Positions 35,035 through 43,843 are shown, counted from the stretch's first letter. The stretch is 64,000 nucleotides of DNA from Marinobacter sp. F4216 (GCF_019931195.1 NZ_JAIOUO010000003.1:62001-126000), one strand, 5' to 3'. The notes: a model not told the origin generated them from the sequence alone. Program-made: numbers and translations.

Positions 35035-35751
35035 TTAGGCGCTAAGTTCCTTAAATCTGTCAAATTCACGGGGCAGCAGGCGTACCAAGTCTTCGGGGTG
35101 CATCGCATAGAAATCATAGGTGCGCTCAAACTGTTTCAAGACCTGACTAAGTCGTCTGGCACCGGCACCACCGGACCCGCGTTTCCGCTCATTCTTCTGC
35201 TTGTCCCAGAACAGATGAAAAACAGCGCCGATCATGGAGCGGTTTGTAATGAGCTTCTGGTTTGCGGCCACCTGTGCCCAGAGCTCTCCGGGGGTATTCA
35301 CAGGACCGTTCAGGAGGACAACCAGCTGGTCTTCCAGATCCCTATGGGCGGCGTAAACCCGCCAGATTGCGGCCAGATAATGGCGGTAATAGCGTTGCCA
35401 GTTGTCAGGCTCAGCTACCCAGATTGCCAGCTCGCCCGGACTGTAACGCCCTCCATTGCGCTTGCATAAGCGGTCGAAAAGATAAGCAGAACACCAAGTC
35501 CAGAACCCCTTATCCCGTTCAGCTGACAGCAGACCTAGATTCCGAACCACCTCGTCGAGACCCTTCGCACTTTCCAACCGATCGCTCAGATCCAAAGCAT
35601 CAAGCCATGCCGTATCGCCGCCGATCTCATCTGCAAATTCCGAAGAGCCCAGAAGCTCACGGGGAAATTCCCCGGGCTGATCAGTTTTCAGGCTGTCGAG
35701 ATACTGGATGAACCGTTCGATGCCACGTCCGTTTAAACGACAGATCTTCAT
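35035..35751 (-). CDS. DUF6339-like protein, last gene of GHKL defence operon
   Basis: About 238 residues from the ATG at 35751, which overlaps the previous stop as ATGA and has GGGGGT 9 nt upstream; an ATG two codons earlier is also possible. Features match the DUF6339 pattern as remembered: LNGRGIERFIQYLDSL at the N-terminus, WTWCSAYLFDRLCKRNGG in the middle, a YYRHYLAAIW motif, and TYDFYAMHPEDLVRLLPREFDRF at the end. No catalytic motif is seen. Proteins of this type occur next to restriction-modification and GHKL-ATPase genes. Role in the system is unknown. Confidence 0.6.
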   Translation of the reverse strand: MKICRLNGRGIERFIQYLDSLKTDQPGEFPRELLGSSEFADEIGGDTAWLDALDLSDRLESAKGLDEVVRNLGLLSAERDKGFWTWCSAYLFDRLCKRNGGRYSPGELAIWVAEPDNWQRYYRHYLAAIWRVYAAHRDLEDQLVVLLNGPVNTPGELWAQVAANQKLITNRSMIGAVFHLFWDKQKNERKRGSGGAGARRLSQVLKQFERTYDFYAMHPEDLVRLLPREFDRFKELSA

Positions 35752-36506
35752 TTCCATACCCCCGAGTCAAACTCCCCGATGACCTGATGACGGACACCAA
35801 TCCGGCCGCCGATCAGCCGTACAGTTTCGTCGAGCCAGTCCTCATGGTCATCTGCATTTTGATCGGGGACGCCGGCCCCGATCTGCCTCGCAAACAGGAG
35901 CCAGCGCGTGGAAAGCTCATCCGGATCACTCAGCTCAGGATCCCAATCGCTGTAGACAATTCTGGCCAGAATCTGACGCATCGCCGCCGGCAGAATAAAC
36001 CCCCGGAACAGGAGCGACCGGACTACCTGGTCCTTGCCGCCGAGTTCCTGTTCAATCTGAAGCGTTGCCTGCTGATCCGTGTATTCCACCCGCCAGAGGG
36101 CGCCGTAGCCCGAGAGGTCCGCGCTTGCAACCGGAAGAATGCTCTTATGGTTCTGATCAGGCTGGTCGTCTTTATCATGCGGTCTGATGTTTTCCGCAAT
36201 GGCCTCGAGACGCCCCCGGGTCTGGTCAACCACCTTTATCCGGAAAGAAAGGCCCTCTGCGTCATCGAACTCCTCAAGGACAATGTCATTTTTTCTGACG
36301 CTGCGGGAGACCCTTCCCAGTGCTTCACGGGAGAAACGCGTCTTCCACTGCGCCTCAAGAAACACGGTGCTGTCTGGAGACAGATCGTATTCAGCCAGAT
36401 CGACCGAAACATCCACTCGGGGCTTTTCGTCAGCCTTTCCACGCAACCGGATGCTGATGTCATCACGGAGGATTTTCTTGCGGCCGGTAAAGTTAAATCG
36501 TTTCAT
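35748..36506 (-). CDS. Uncharacterised protein of GHKL defence operon
   Basis: 252 residues, not recognised. It starts MKRFNFTGRKKILRDDISIRLRG, a basic beta-rich opening, continues with beta strands (DVSVDLAEYDLSPDSTVFLEAQWKTR), and ends with a helical part (FILPAAMRQILARIVYSDWD). No nuclease, ATPase or membrane motif is visible. It overlaps the gene before it by 14 bases and the gene after it by 4, so the order is fixed and the proteins probably form one complex. Confidence 0.65.
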   Translation of the reverse strand: MKRFNFTGRKKILRDDISIRLRGKADEKPRVDVSVDLAEYDLSPDSTVFLEAQWKTRFSREALGRVSRSVRKNDIVLEEFDDAEGLSFRIKVVDQTRGRLEAIAENIRPHDKDDQPDQNHKSILPVASADLSGYGALWRVEYTDQQATLQIEQELGGKDQVVRSLLFRGFILPAAMRQILARIVYSDWDPELSDPDELSTRWLLFARQIGAGVPDQNADDHEDWLDETVRLIGGRIGVRHQVIGEFDSGVWK

Positions 36507-37599
36507 CGGTTTCCAGCGCCTCCGATTTCACGTCTACAACGATGTCGCGGTCAGGATCGAAACCTTCCACCCTTACTTCAAAGTCGTTTGCGCTCGCAGA
36601 GAACGCGATCGTGTTGCCGCCCAGTTCTAAGTTCTCTGTATTGTGGGCCTGAGGCGGATCAACGTACCTAGCCGTATCCAGCGCGAAATCGTTTCGGTGA
36701 TATTTTTTTAACGCGCTCGCTTTCGAGGCGCCCGCGAAGTCGTACGCCACAGTGATCGTATAAGAACGCGGTGATTTGAGTGGCTCACTCGGCCCTCTCA
36801 GAACGAAACCTTTTTCTACTTTTGAGAGCCTGTAGTGCCTAGGCCTCGGCTCAGGCGGTTGCGGAGGAGACGGCTCTGGCTGCTCACCGTCGTCTTTTTT
36901 CTTCTTTTTCCGTCTCTGATCCGGGACTTCGTCGTCATCTTCCGGGTGTTCGAGGTAAAAGATATCCGAAAGCACCGTAAAATCCTCTTCCTCGTCCCCC
37001 TGACTCATCAGATTTAGAGCCTTGCCGACGCTGAGCCTGACGAAATCAATCGTTGACGGGCCCCACTGATACTTGCCTTTAAATCTCGTGGCGTTTTTCT
37101 CCCACTCTGTGTGGGCAGGGTTTTCGGAATCTCCGAGAAGGGTGGCCAGCGGCCCGCTTTCGATGACCACGAGACTGATGAATCCCCGGACCTTCGGCAC
37201 ACGGTCCTCAGGAATGGTAATGCCCTCTCGGATAAAACGTGGTTTGAGGGACAGGTCTGACACATCTTTGGCGAGATAAATGTCGAAGCAGGATGCCGAG
37301 GCTGCCCCTCCGCCCCGTTTGTTATTAATCCACAGAGGGCATCTGAGATGGAGGATAGTGTCGGGTTCCAAGAGTATCTTCTGGCATTCCGCGGCCCGAA
37401 CGGACGTCATGTAGTTCTTATCCCAAGAGGGTTTTGACGGTTCCTCAGGGAGATTTAACCGGACTGTCCGGACATTGCGTCCTGCAACCACCTGAGAGGC
37501 CAACTTCACCAGCGGTTTAATTTCCGGAATGCGTGCTGGGGGGAGAAGTTCATCAAGGTTCTTATGTATGGAATCAGCATTAATAACCTGGCCCTTCAT
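36493..37599 (-). CDS. Uncharacterised companion of the GHKL ATPase
   Basis: 368 residues. Two beta-rich parts (about 35-215 and 250-368) are joined by a proline/lysine/acid-rich linker (QRRKKKKKDDGEQPEPSPPQ, about 228-247). No known catalytic motif. Its ATG overlaps the ATPase stop as ATGA, and the ATPase reading frame ends in a strand (LNGQLLVEVEEV) that its first residues (KGQVINADSIH) could continue. The pair may be a split form of one larger GHKL-transducer protein. The N-terminal part could be the transducer-like extension of the ATPase. Confidence 0.6.
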   Translation of the reverse strand: MKGQVINADSIHKNLDELLPPARIPEIKPLVKLASQVVAGRNVRTVRLNLPEEPSKPSWDKNYMTSVRAAECQKILLEPDTILHLRCPLWINNKRGGGAASASCFDIYLAKDVSDLSLKPRFIREGITIPEDRVPKVRGFISLVVIESGPLATLLGDSENPAHTEWEKNATRFKGKYQWGPSTIDFVRLSVGKALNLMSQGDEEEDFTVLSDIFYLEHPEDDDEVPDQRRKKKKKDDGEQPEPSPPQPPEPRPRHYRLSKVEKGFVLRGPSEPLKSPRSYTITVAYDFAGASKASALKKYHRNDFALDTARYVDPPQAHNTENLELGGNTIAFSASANDFEVRVEGFDPDRDIVVDVKSEALETDETI

Positions 37600-38450
37600 A
37601 CCTCTTCTACCTCCACCAGAAGCTGACCATTCAGAATGGGCCAGAAATATTCATTCACCACGTATTTAGAAAGCGTCTCTACCGAAATATCCTCCTGAAC
37701 ATAGGGCATGATCAGTGACAGCCCGGTATCTGTGGACGTTCTGGCCAGCCCGAAATCTCTGGTGAGCCGGTCAAACAACTCAGCATCTTCGACGGGCATT
37801 GGAAAATAGTCATCACCCCCTTCATCCATATCAAATACGCCCCACCAGGCATCGGGGGTATGCGCAATTCCGTCGACATGATGGGACTTCAGCACACTCT
37901 GTCCTGCTATCAGGCATCGCTGGTCTGAACTTCTTACGGTAGCTGCAATGAACATCCGGATTCCGCTGGTTTTGGGTACGACGTATTTGCCGATACCATG
38001 CCGCCCCCTGACGCCATCTTCCTTGCCGGACTGCCCTTCAGCACGCATGAAGTAATAGAACGAGTTACCGGGCTGCTCATCGTACGTCATCTCATCGCCC
38101 ACCAAGCCACAGGTATTGAAGTCCTCATACACAAGGAACCGGCAGGGGTCGCCTGCCTGCGGAGGCGAGGCGAGGCCATTATCCGGAGCATTGAAATGCT
38201 TCCACGCATGCTCCGAGATGTAACGATCCATGACCCCGCTTTCAGGGTGGTGGGTGCCGATACGCAGGCGAATCCTGACCGGCTCCCCTGAGGCCGGATT
38301 GACCTTGGCATCCAGAGAATTCTGAATAAGCTCCCGGATCAGGGCCTGTGCGTCTTCATCAATGCTTGCATTGGTAAAAAAGCTGGCCTGCATCGGGTCT
38401 CTGGACTTCTGACTGCGGCGCTTGCGCTCGAACTTCCACTCCACTTCCAT
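37596..38450 (-). CDS. GHKL-type ATPase (MutL/MORC-like) of a defence operon
   Basis: About 284 residues from the ATG at 38450 (AGGGGGT 9 nt upstream; a GTG at 38468 extends it by 6 residues). GHKL motifs: N-box IRELIQNSLDAK (E40, N44), a G1-like box VYEDFNTCGLVGDEM near 107-121, and the G2 lid GRHGIGKYV near 149-157. The E..N pair and glycine-rich lid indicate ATP binding and probably hydrolysis. Restriction-associated MutL/MORC homologues have this architecture and are thought to act as ATP-driven clamps with nucleases. No Z1 helicase gene is present here. Confidence 0.8.
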   Translation of the reverse strand: MEVEWKFERKRRSQKSRDPMQASFFTNASIDEDAQALIRELIQNSLDAKVNPASGEPVRIRLRIGTHHPESGVMDRYISEHAWKHFNAPDNGLASPPQAGDPCRFLVYEDFNTCGLVGDEMTYDEQPGNSFYYFMRAEGQSGKEDGVRGRHGIGKYVVPKTSGIRMFIAATVRSSDQRCLIAGQSVLKSHHVDGIAHTPDAWWGVFDMDEGGDDYFPMPVEDAELFDRLTRDFGLARTSTDTGLSLIMPYVQEDISVETLSKYVVNEYFWPILNGQLLVEVEEV

Positions 38451-38491
38451 CACCGTACACCCCCTCACCTTTTTTTAATTTTTCCCGGCGA

Positions 38492-38719
38492 CTACAGCTT
38501 GAAAATTTCCTCTTCTGAAGCCCCTTTACTGTCGAACTTGGTTTTCATGTCGTCTATTGCACGCCTCAGCGCTTGGTAGATTTTCTTTGCATCCTGCTCT
38601 GTGTACGAATAATTACTCCGGTTCGAAAGGTTTCCGATCAGCTTAATATCTTTCAGCGCCTTAGTGACCCTAGCTTCGGCCAGTCTTACGAACTTTTCTC
38701 TGTCAGTATCGGATGCCAT
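38492..38719 (-). CDS. Small conserved protein, first gene of GHKL operon
   Basis: 75 residues from the ATG at 38719 with AGGAAA 5-6 nt upstream (an upstream ATG at 38764 has none). It is helical and charged: FVRLAEARVTKALKDIKLIG, then NLSNRSNYSYTEQDAKKIY and a C-terminal helix. The LIGNLSNRSNY segment recurs in small proteins encoded beside restriction systems (recalled, not searched). No DNA-binding HTH is evident. It is followed by the ATPase and preceded by a palindromic operator, so it leads the operon. Function not known; an adaptor or regulator is possible. Confidence 0.65.
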   Translation of the reverse strand: MASDTDREKFVRLAEARVTKALKDIKLIGNLSNRSNYSYTEQDAKKIYQALRRAIDDMKTKFDSKGASEEEIFKL

Positions 38720-38758
38720 ATTTCCTATCCAAGATAAAAAATTTACCTCGCCAATATA

Positions 38759-38788
38759 GTACATTTAAAATTTATATTACAAATGTAC
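38759..38788. promoter_or_regulatory. Palindromic operator candidate of the GHKL operon
   Basis: GTACATTT and AAATGTAC, perfect 8-bp inverted arms, flank a 14-base AT-rich spacer. The dyad lies 40-69 bases upstream of the first operon gene, within an AT-rich stretch suitable for a promoter. No cognate regulator gene is obvious in the island. Confidence 0.5.
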
Positions 38789-39256
38789 GATATTTTTTTT
38801 GTCATCTCAGCGTGCGAGATTGTTGGGAAACACAAAAATAGGCGTGGAGGAGCGGCATTTCCACTGGCAGCGACAGCGGGGGAGGTATGCCTCTGCATTG
38901 GGTTTGAAAAGAGCCTGAAAAGCCCGGGTTCCGGACCTGAAGCTTCATTCTAAGCAAGGGCAAAAGTGGCGTGGCAATAGGCACATTGCACTCCACTGTG
39001 CGCTTATCCGTTACCGTACTTTAAGAATTGTTCATTTACTCACAAAACTACTACGGGATAGGCAGGTGCCAACTGAGCCGTCAGCTACCGCACCTCAAAT
39101 GTAAGACTTTCCTGTTAGAATAAGGGACTAGAAAGGGTGCATCGCATCCAATGAAGACCGAAGAAAACACTGCTCTAAAGGGCATCCCTACAGCGTTGGT
39201 CAAACACCACCTCGTGGCGAACCGCTATCGAAAAACTGGCAAAAAACGGGCATTTA
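38789..39256. other. Island-to-core junction before dusA
   Basis: No gene is convincingly present. A 45-codon frame at 39151-39288 (MKTEENTALKGIP...) overlaps the dusA start but has no good ribosome site. The region probably contains the dusA promoter and the boundary of the defence island. I see no integrase, tRNA or obvious att duplication. Confidence 0.4.
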
Positions 39257-40315
39257 ATGAGCAAAATCGATCTCCTCAACACTCCTGAGAATTCAGCCGA
39301 AAGCCCCGTTGTTTCTGGTCTGGGGCCTTCTCGCCGCTTTTGCGTCGCCCCGATGATGGATTGGACCACCTCCCATTATCGCTACCTGGCCCGTTTGCTC
39401 AGTCGCAATACCCTGCTCTATACCGAGATGGTCACTACCGGCGCGTTGATTCATGGCGATACCGAACGTTTCCTGCGTCACGAGGAATCAGAGTACCCGC
39501 TTGCACTTCAACTGGGTGGCAGTGATGCGAAGGAGCTGGCGCACTGTGCGGCGCTGGCCGAGAAGTTCGGGTTTGATGAGGTCAACCTGAACGTGGGCTG
39601 CCCCAGTGACCGGGTGCAGAACAATATGATCGGTGCCTGCCTGATGAGCCACCCCAAGAAGGTGGCCGAAGGCGTTCAGGCGATGATTGAGGCAACAAAT
39701 CTGCCGGTTACGGTGAAGCACCGGATCGGTATCGATGGCCGGGAATCCTGGGACGATCTGTGTGAATTTGTGGAAACGGTGGCCGAGGCTGGCTGTAAAA
39801 CCTTCATCGTGCACGCCCGGATTGCGATCCTGGATGGCCTGAGCCCTAAGGAAAACCGGGAAATCCCGCCGCTGAAGTACGACTGGGTGTACCGCCTGAA
39901 GCAAAAGTATCCGCACCTGGAAATCATCATCAACGGTGGCATCAAGACGTTCGATGAATGCCACGAGCACCTTCGCCACACGGATGGCGTGATGCTGGGC
40001 CGTGAGGCTTACCACAACCCCTGGTTGCTGGCCGGCGTGGACCCGGAATTCTTCGGCGAAAGCGCGCCTGTGCAAACCCGTCACGACGCCCTGCGCGCCA
40101 TGCTGCCATTCATTGAGTCAGAGCTGGCCCGGGGCGTGTACCTTGGGCATATGACCCGCCACTTGCTGGGCCTGTTCCACGGCCAGCCCGGTGGCCGTCA
40201 GTTCCGTCGCCACATCAGTGAGAACGCGCACAAACCCGGAGCGAACCTGGAGGTTCTGGAGGCTGCTCTGGCCAAGGTTCGGGAGCCGGAACCGGCCACT
40301 ATTGCGGAAGCGTAA
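39257..40315 (+). CDS. dusA: tRNA-dihydrouridine(20/20a) synthase
   Basis: 352 residues. FMN-dependent enzyme that reduces U20/U20a in tRNA D-loops. It has the Dus barrel start CVAPMMDWTTSHYRYLARLLS, the catalytic cysteine C115 in NLNVGCPSDRVQ, KHRIGID, FIVHAR and the flavin-phosphate strand VMLGREAYHNPWLL. The TEMVTTGALIHGD segment places it in DusA rather than DusB or DusC. Phages and genomic islands with a particular integrase family insert at the 5' end of dusA, which fits the defence genes immediately upstream. Confidence 0.95.
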   Translation: MSKIDLLNTPENSAESPVVSGLGPSRRFCVAPMMDWTTSHYRYLARLLSRNTLLYTEMVTTGALIHGDTERFLRHEESEYPLALQLGGSDAKELAHCAALAEKFGFDEVNLNVGCPSDRVQNNMIGACLMSHPKKVAEGVQAMIEATNLPVTVKHRIGIDGRESWDDLCEFVETVAEAGCKTFIVHARIAILDGLSPKENREIPPLKYDWVYRLKQKYPHLEIIINGGIKTFDECHEHLRHTDGVMLGREAYHNPWLLAGVDPEFFGESAPVQTRHDALRAMLPFIESELARGVYLGHMTRHLLGLFHGQPGGRQFRRHISENAHKPGANLEVLEAALAKVREPEPATIAEA

Positions 40316-40430
40316 TCAGGCTCTGAACACCGCTGTCTTGTTCCTGTCAGACAGGCCCGTTATTGTAGGCGTTAAAGCCACATTCTGGAGACGAATGTGA
40401 CAATAACGATCAACCGGGATGACACGCAGA

Positions 40431-41393
40431 ATGAACAAGCTCGAGCAGTTGAAAGCCATGACCACGGTGGTCGCCGATACAGGTGACATTGACGCCATTG
40501 CAAAATGGCGACCGGAGGATGCCACCACCAACCCTTCTCTGCTTCTGAAGGCAGCCGCGTCTGAGGCTTACCGCCCGATGTTGGATAAGGCCGTGGCCGA
40601 AGCCCACAGTTTCGGCGGGTCGGATGCCGAGCAACTGACCATGGCCACCGATACCCTGGCGGTGCTGGCTGGTAAGGAAATTCTTGGCCTGATCCCTGGC
40701 GTCGTTTCCACCGAGGTAGATGCCCGCCTGTCCTTCGATACCAACGCCACCGTGGACCGGGCACGCCGCCTGATCGAGCTTTATGACCGCCACGGCGTGG
40801 ATAGCAGTCGTGTACTGATCAAAATTGCCTCCACCTGGGAAGGCATCCGCGCGGCCGAACAGCTGGAAAAGGAAGGTATCCGCTGTAATCTTACGCTGCT
40901 GTTCTCGTTCATTCAGGCCGCAGCCTGCGCCCAGGCCGGCGCTTTCCTGATTTCCCCGTTCGTCGGTCGAATCCTCGACTGGCACCTGGCCAACAGTGGC
41001 CGTGATGCTTTCGCTCCGGCGGAAGACCCGGGCGTGCTGTCCGTCTCCCGCATCTACAATTACTACAAGGCTCACGGTTACAACACGGTAGTCATGGGCG
41101 CCAGCTTCCGTAACACCGGCGAAATTGAAATGCTGGCTGGCTGTGATCGCCTGACCATCAGCCCTGCCCTGCTTCAGGAACTGCAGGATGACGAAGGTTC
41201 ACTCACCCGCCAATTGATGGCCGATGGTGCCACCTCCCAGGATCGGCTGGGGGCTATCGATGAATCCCTGTTCCGCTGGGAGTCCAACGAAGACGCCATG
41301 GCAACGGAAAAACTGGCCGACGGCATCCGCCGCTTTACCGTTGACCAGATTGAACTGGAAAACCGGGTCAGGCAATTGGCGAAAGCTGCATAA
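40431..41393 (+). CDS. tal: Transaldolase
   Basis: 320 residues from the ATG at 40431, which fits the usual N-terminus ([19 protein letters not shown]); an ATG four codons earlier is also open. It moves a dihydroxyacetone unit between sugar phosphates in the pentose phosphate pathway. The Schiff-base lysine is K131 in [15 protein letters not shown], close to K132 of E. coli TalB. The DATTNPSL and [13 protein letters not shown] motifs are typical of class 1 TalA/TalB. It stands alone between dusA and a TerB-like gene. Confidence 0.93.
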   Translation: MNKLEQLKAMTTVVADTGDIDAIAKWRPEDATTNPSLLLKAAASEAYRPMLDKAVAEAHSFGGSDAEQLTMATDTLAVLAGKEILGLIPGVVSTEVDARLSFDTNATVDRARRLIELYDRHGVDSSRVLIKIASTWEGIRAAEQLEKEGIRCNLTLLFSFIQAAACAQAGAFLISPFVGRILDWHLANSGRDAFAPAEDPGVLSVSRIYNYYKAHGYNTVVMGASFRNTGEIEMLAGCDRLTISPALLQELQDDEGSLTRQLMADGATSQDRLGAIDESLFRWESNEDAMATEKLADGIRRFTVDQIELENRVRQLAKAA

Positions 41394-41424
41394 CGCAGCC
41401 TGATCAACACGCTGCACGAACGCT

Positions 41425-41883
41425 ATGCTTGAGCAACTGAAAAAACTCTTTGCCGCACCAGAAAGTGCAAACGAGAAGCCCGATCCCCATCAACTGGCGA
41501 TCGCCTCTACGGCATTAATGGTTCAGCTGGCCCGCATCGACCGGGATCAGGACGACCGCGAGCTTCAGACCATCGTCGACTGCGCGGTGAAGGCGCATCA
41601 AGTGTCTAAAGAGGAAGCACAGTCTATCCTTGAGGATGCACTTGGCCACGCCGATGACGCCACCTCCCTGTACGAATTCACTGGCCAGATCAATGAACAC
41701 CTGGATCAGCAGGCCAAGCAGGCTCTGCTGGTGAATATCTGGCAGGTAGCCTTTGCCGATGGCCGCATCGACAAGTATGAAGAACACCTGATCCGCCGGA
41801 TGGCCGAGCTCCTGCATCTGAACCACCGGGAATACATGCAGGCCCGGCATCAGGCAGAAGCCCGCACACAGCCGAAGACTTGA
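41425..41883 (+). CDS. TerB-like (tellurite-resistance family) protein
   Basis: 152 residues, acidic and helical, with two repeated blocks typical of TerB-like folds: LMVQLARIDRDQDDRELQTI and VAFADGRIDKYEEHLIRRMAELL. Both contain acidic D-x-D/E loops that could bind metal. These proteins accompany membrane stress responses, but the exact role is unknown. It lies 31 bases after transaldolase and 14 bases before the DAHP synthase gene on the same strand, so it may be co-transcribed with either. Confidence 0.75.
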   Translation: MLEQLKKLFAAPESANEKPDPHQLAIASTALMVQLARIDRDQDDRELQTIVDCAVKAHQVSKEEAQSILEDALGHADDATSLYEFTGQINEHLDQQAKQALLVNIWQVAFADGRIDKYEEHLIRRMAELLHLNHREYMQARHQAEARTQPKT

Positions 41884-41897
41884 AATAAGGAGCGCCC

Positions 41898-43028
41898 ATG
41901 TTAGCTATCCTTCATCCGGATACCGAGTTGGACAGCGAAGCCTACCGGCAGACCATGAACCATCTGGAGAACCTGCCCGGGGTGTCGGTGCGGGTGCATC
42001 AGGTTCAGGGTTCAAGTCAGCGGCTGACCGAGATTTACCTGTTAGGCGACACCAAATCCCTGAGCAAAGACGAAATTGCCGCCCTGCCGGCAGTGGAACG
42101 AGTCATCCGCATCTCTGATGAATACCGCATCCTGGGGCGCCACAAAGATGACCGTCGGCAAAGCGGCTTCAGCTACAACGGTGTCGAGTTCAGCCAGTCC
42201 AACCTGAACGTGTTCGCTGGCCTGTGCGCGGTGGACATTCCGGAGCACGTTGAGATCATGATGCAGGCTCTGGAAGAGCACGGTCAGGTGTGCACCCGTA
42301 TGGGCGCTTACAAGCCCCGGACCAACCCCTATTCTTTCCAGGGGCATGGCAAAGGCTGCCTGCCGTGGGTGTTCGAAAAAGCGGGTAAGCATGGCATCAA
42401 GGTGATCGCCATGGAGATCACCCATGAGAGTCACATCGAAGAAATCGATGCGTGTCTCGAAGCACTGGGGCGGCCAACCGGCGTGATGTTGCAGGTGGGC
42501 ACCCGAAATACCCAGAACTTTGAATTGTTGAAAGCCATTGGCCGCCAGAGCACCTATCCGGTGCTTCTGAAGCGTGGTTTTGGCATCACCCTGAACGAAT
42601 CCCTGAATGCGGCGGAATACCTGGCCAGTGAAGGAAATGCTAATGTGGTGTTCTGCCTGCGCGGCATGAAAACCGAAGCCGGCCAGCCACACCGAAACAT
42701 GGTGGATTTCGCCCATGTGCCGGCGGTGAAACGATTGACCCGCATGCCGGTGTGCGTGGATCCGTCCCACTCCGTGGGCAGCCGGGACAAATCCCCGGAC
42801 GGCATTCTGGACGTCATGCACGCCACCGCTCAGGGCGTTATCGCCGGTGCCAACATGGTGCTGGTGGATTTCCACCCGAAACCGGAAAAAGCCCTGGTAG
42901 ACGGCCCGCAAGCCCTGCTCATGAGCGAACTTCCCGCCTTCCTGGAAGATGTTCAGCTGTGCCACGACACCTGGAAGAAGCGCCAGGCCATTTTCGAACG
43001 CCTGAAACAGAGTGAATCAACGGAATGA
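41898..43028 (+). CDS. 3-deoxy-7-phosphoheptulonate synthase, type I-beta with ferredoxin-like N-domain
   Basis: 376 residues. First enzyme of the shikimate pathway, condensing phosphoenolpyruvate and erythrose-4-phosphate. About residues 1-70 form a ferredoxin-like (ACT-like) regulatory domain seen in the Thermotoga/Bacillus subtype. The barrel has TRMGAYKPRTNPYSFQG (family RxGAxKPRTxPYSFQG), VIAMEITHES, LLKRGFGITLNESLNAAEYL, and the metal/histidine motif VCVDPSHSVGSRD. Erythrose-4-phosphate is also the product side of the transaldolase encoded just upstream, a possible functional link. Feedback ligand cannot be told from sequence. Confidence 0.88.
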   Translation: MLAILHPDTELDSEAYRQTMNHLENLPGVSVRVHQVQGSSQRLTEIYLLGDTKSLSKDEIAALPAVERVIRISDEYRILGRHKDDRRQSGFSYNGVEFSQSNLNVFAGLCAVDIPEHVEIMMQALEEHGQVCTRMGAYKPRTNPYSFQGHGKGCLPWVFEKAGKHGIKVIAMEITHESHIEEIDACLEALGRPTGVMLQVGTRNTQNFELLKAIGRQSTYPVLLKRGFGITLNESLNAAEYLASEGNANVVFCLRGMKTEAGQPHRNMVDFAHVPAVKRLTRMPVCVDPSHSVGSRDKSPDGILDVMHATAQGVIAGANMVLVDFHPKPEKALVDGPQALLMSELPAFLEDVQLCHDTWKKRQAIFERLKQSESTE

Positions 43029-43819
43029 TCGTCTACGGACACCGTGGGGCCAAGGGAGAAGCCCCGGAAAACACCCTACCCGGCTTTATCCATGCCTACC
43101 GAAACGGCATCCGGCATTTTGAACTGGATCTGATCCTGTCTAAAGACGGCAAACCGGTGCTGATACATGACCTGACCGTCGACAGGACCACCAGCCACAA
43201 AGGCAGCGTAGCCAGCTACACGGCGGACGAACTGGCCGGCATGGATGCACGAAAAAACACCAGCTCCTGGCCAAGGCCGGTGGGTATCCCCAGCCTTGAG
43301 GGTTTGCTGGATCAGTTTGATGACCTTGAGCACCTGCAGCTTGAGGTCAAGAGCGATAAACGGCAACGCCTCAATGTGCTCTGCAACCGGCTGACCGAAA
43401 TCATCCAGCGCCGGGACCTTTACCAGAAGGTGGCCATAACCTCGTCGGATACCTGGCTGCTCAAGGAAGTAAAGCGCCGAAACAAACACATCCGTACTGG
43501 TTTGGTCGCTGAGCGGAAATTCCCCAAGCCCCTGAGCATGGCACTGAAATTCGACTGCGATTACCTGTGCCTGAACTGGAAGCTCTGTTCAAAGAGCCTG
43601 GTGGAAAGCGCAAACCGAAGGGGGATGCATGTGTCCGTGTGGACGGTAAACCGGATTCACGACATGCTGGTGATGGAAACAATGGGCGTCGACAGCATCA
43701 TTACCGATTACCCGACCAGCACCCGGATGTTTTTTGATAACCGGGCTAAATCCCAGCTAACCCTGCCCAATACAACCAATGAAATGATTGCGGCCAGTGA
43801 GGTACTGACCGCACGCTGA
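43025..43819 (+). CDS. Glycerophosphodiester phosphodiesterase, cytoplasmic UgpQ type
   Basis: 264 residues with no signal peptide. Motifs: VYGHRGAKGEAPENTL at the N-terminus, ELDLILSKDGKPVLIHD, LQLEVKSD, and VWTVNRIHDM near the end. The enzyme would split cytoplasmic glycerophosphodiesters. Its ATG overlaps the DAHP synthase stop (ATGA), so it is translationally coupled to a gene of unrelated metabolism. The gene ends inside the shared hairpin with sthA. Confidence 0.9.
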   Translation: MIVYGHRGAKGEAPENTLPGFIHAYRNGIRHFELDLILSKDGKPVLIHDLTVDRTTSHKGSVASYTADELAGMDARKNTSSWPRPVGIPSLEGLLDQFDDLEHLQLEVKSDKRQRLNVLCNRLTEIIQRRDLYQKVAITSSDTWLLKEVKRRNKHIRTGLVAERKFPKPLSMALKFDCDYLCLNWKLCSKSLVESANRRGMHVSVWTVNRIHDMLVMETMGVDSIITDYPTSTRMFFDNRAKSQLTLPNTTNEMIAASEVLTAR

Positions 43820-43843
43820 ACCGGATCAGAAGATCCGGTTCAG
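43816..43843. terminator. Shared hairpin covering both stop codons of convergent genes
   Basis: A perfect 12-bp stem (CTGAACCGGATC) with a 4-base AGAA loop spans the ends of the glycerophosphodiesterase and sthA coding regions, which stop only 6 bases apart. There is no T-run, so it may act by blocking 3' exonucleases as well as transcription. Confidence 0.6.

Noticed and set aside
39151-39288. 45-codon frame (MKTEENTALKGIP...) overlapping the start of dusA
   Set aside because: No clear ribosome site, basic composition, and overlap with the well-supported dusA start; not supported as a gene.
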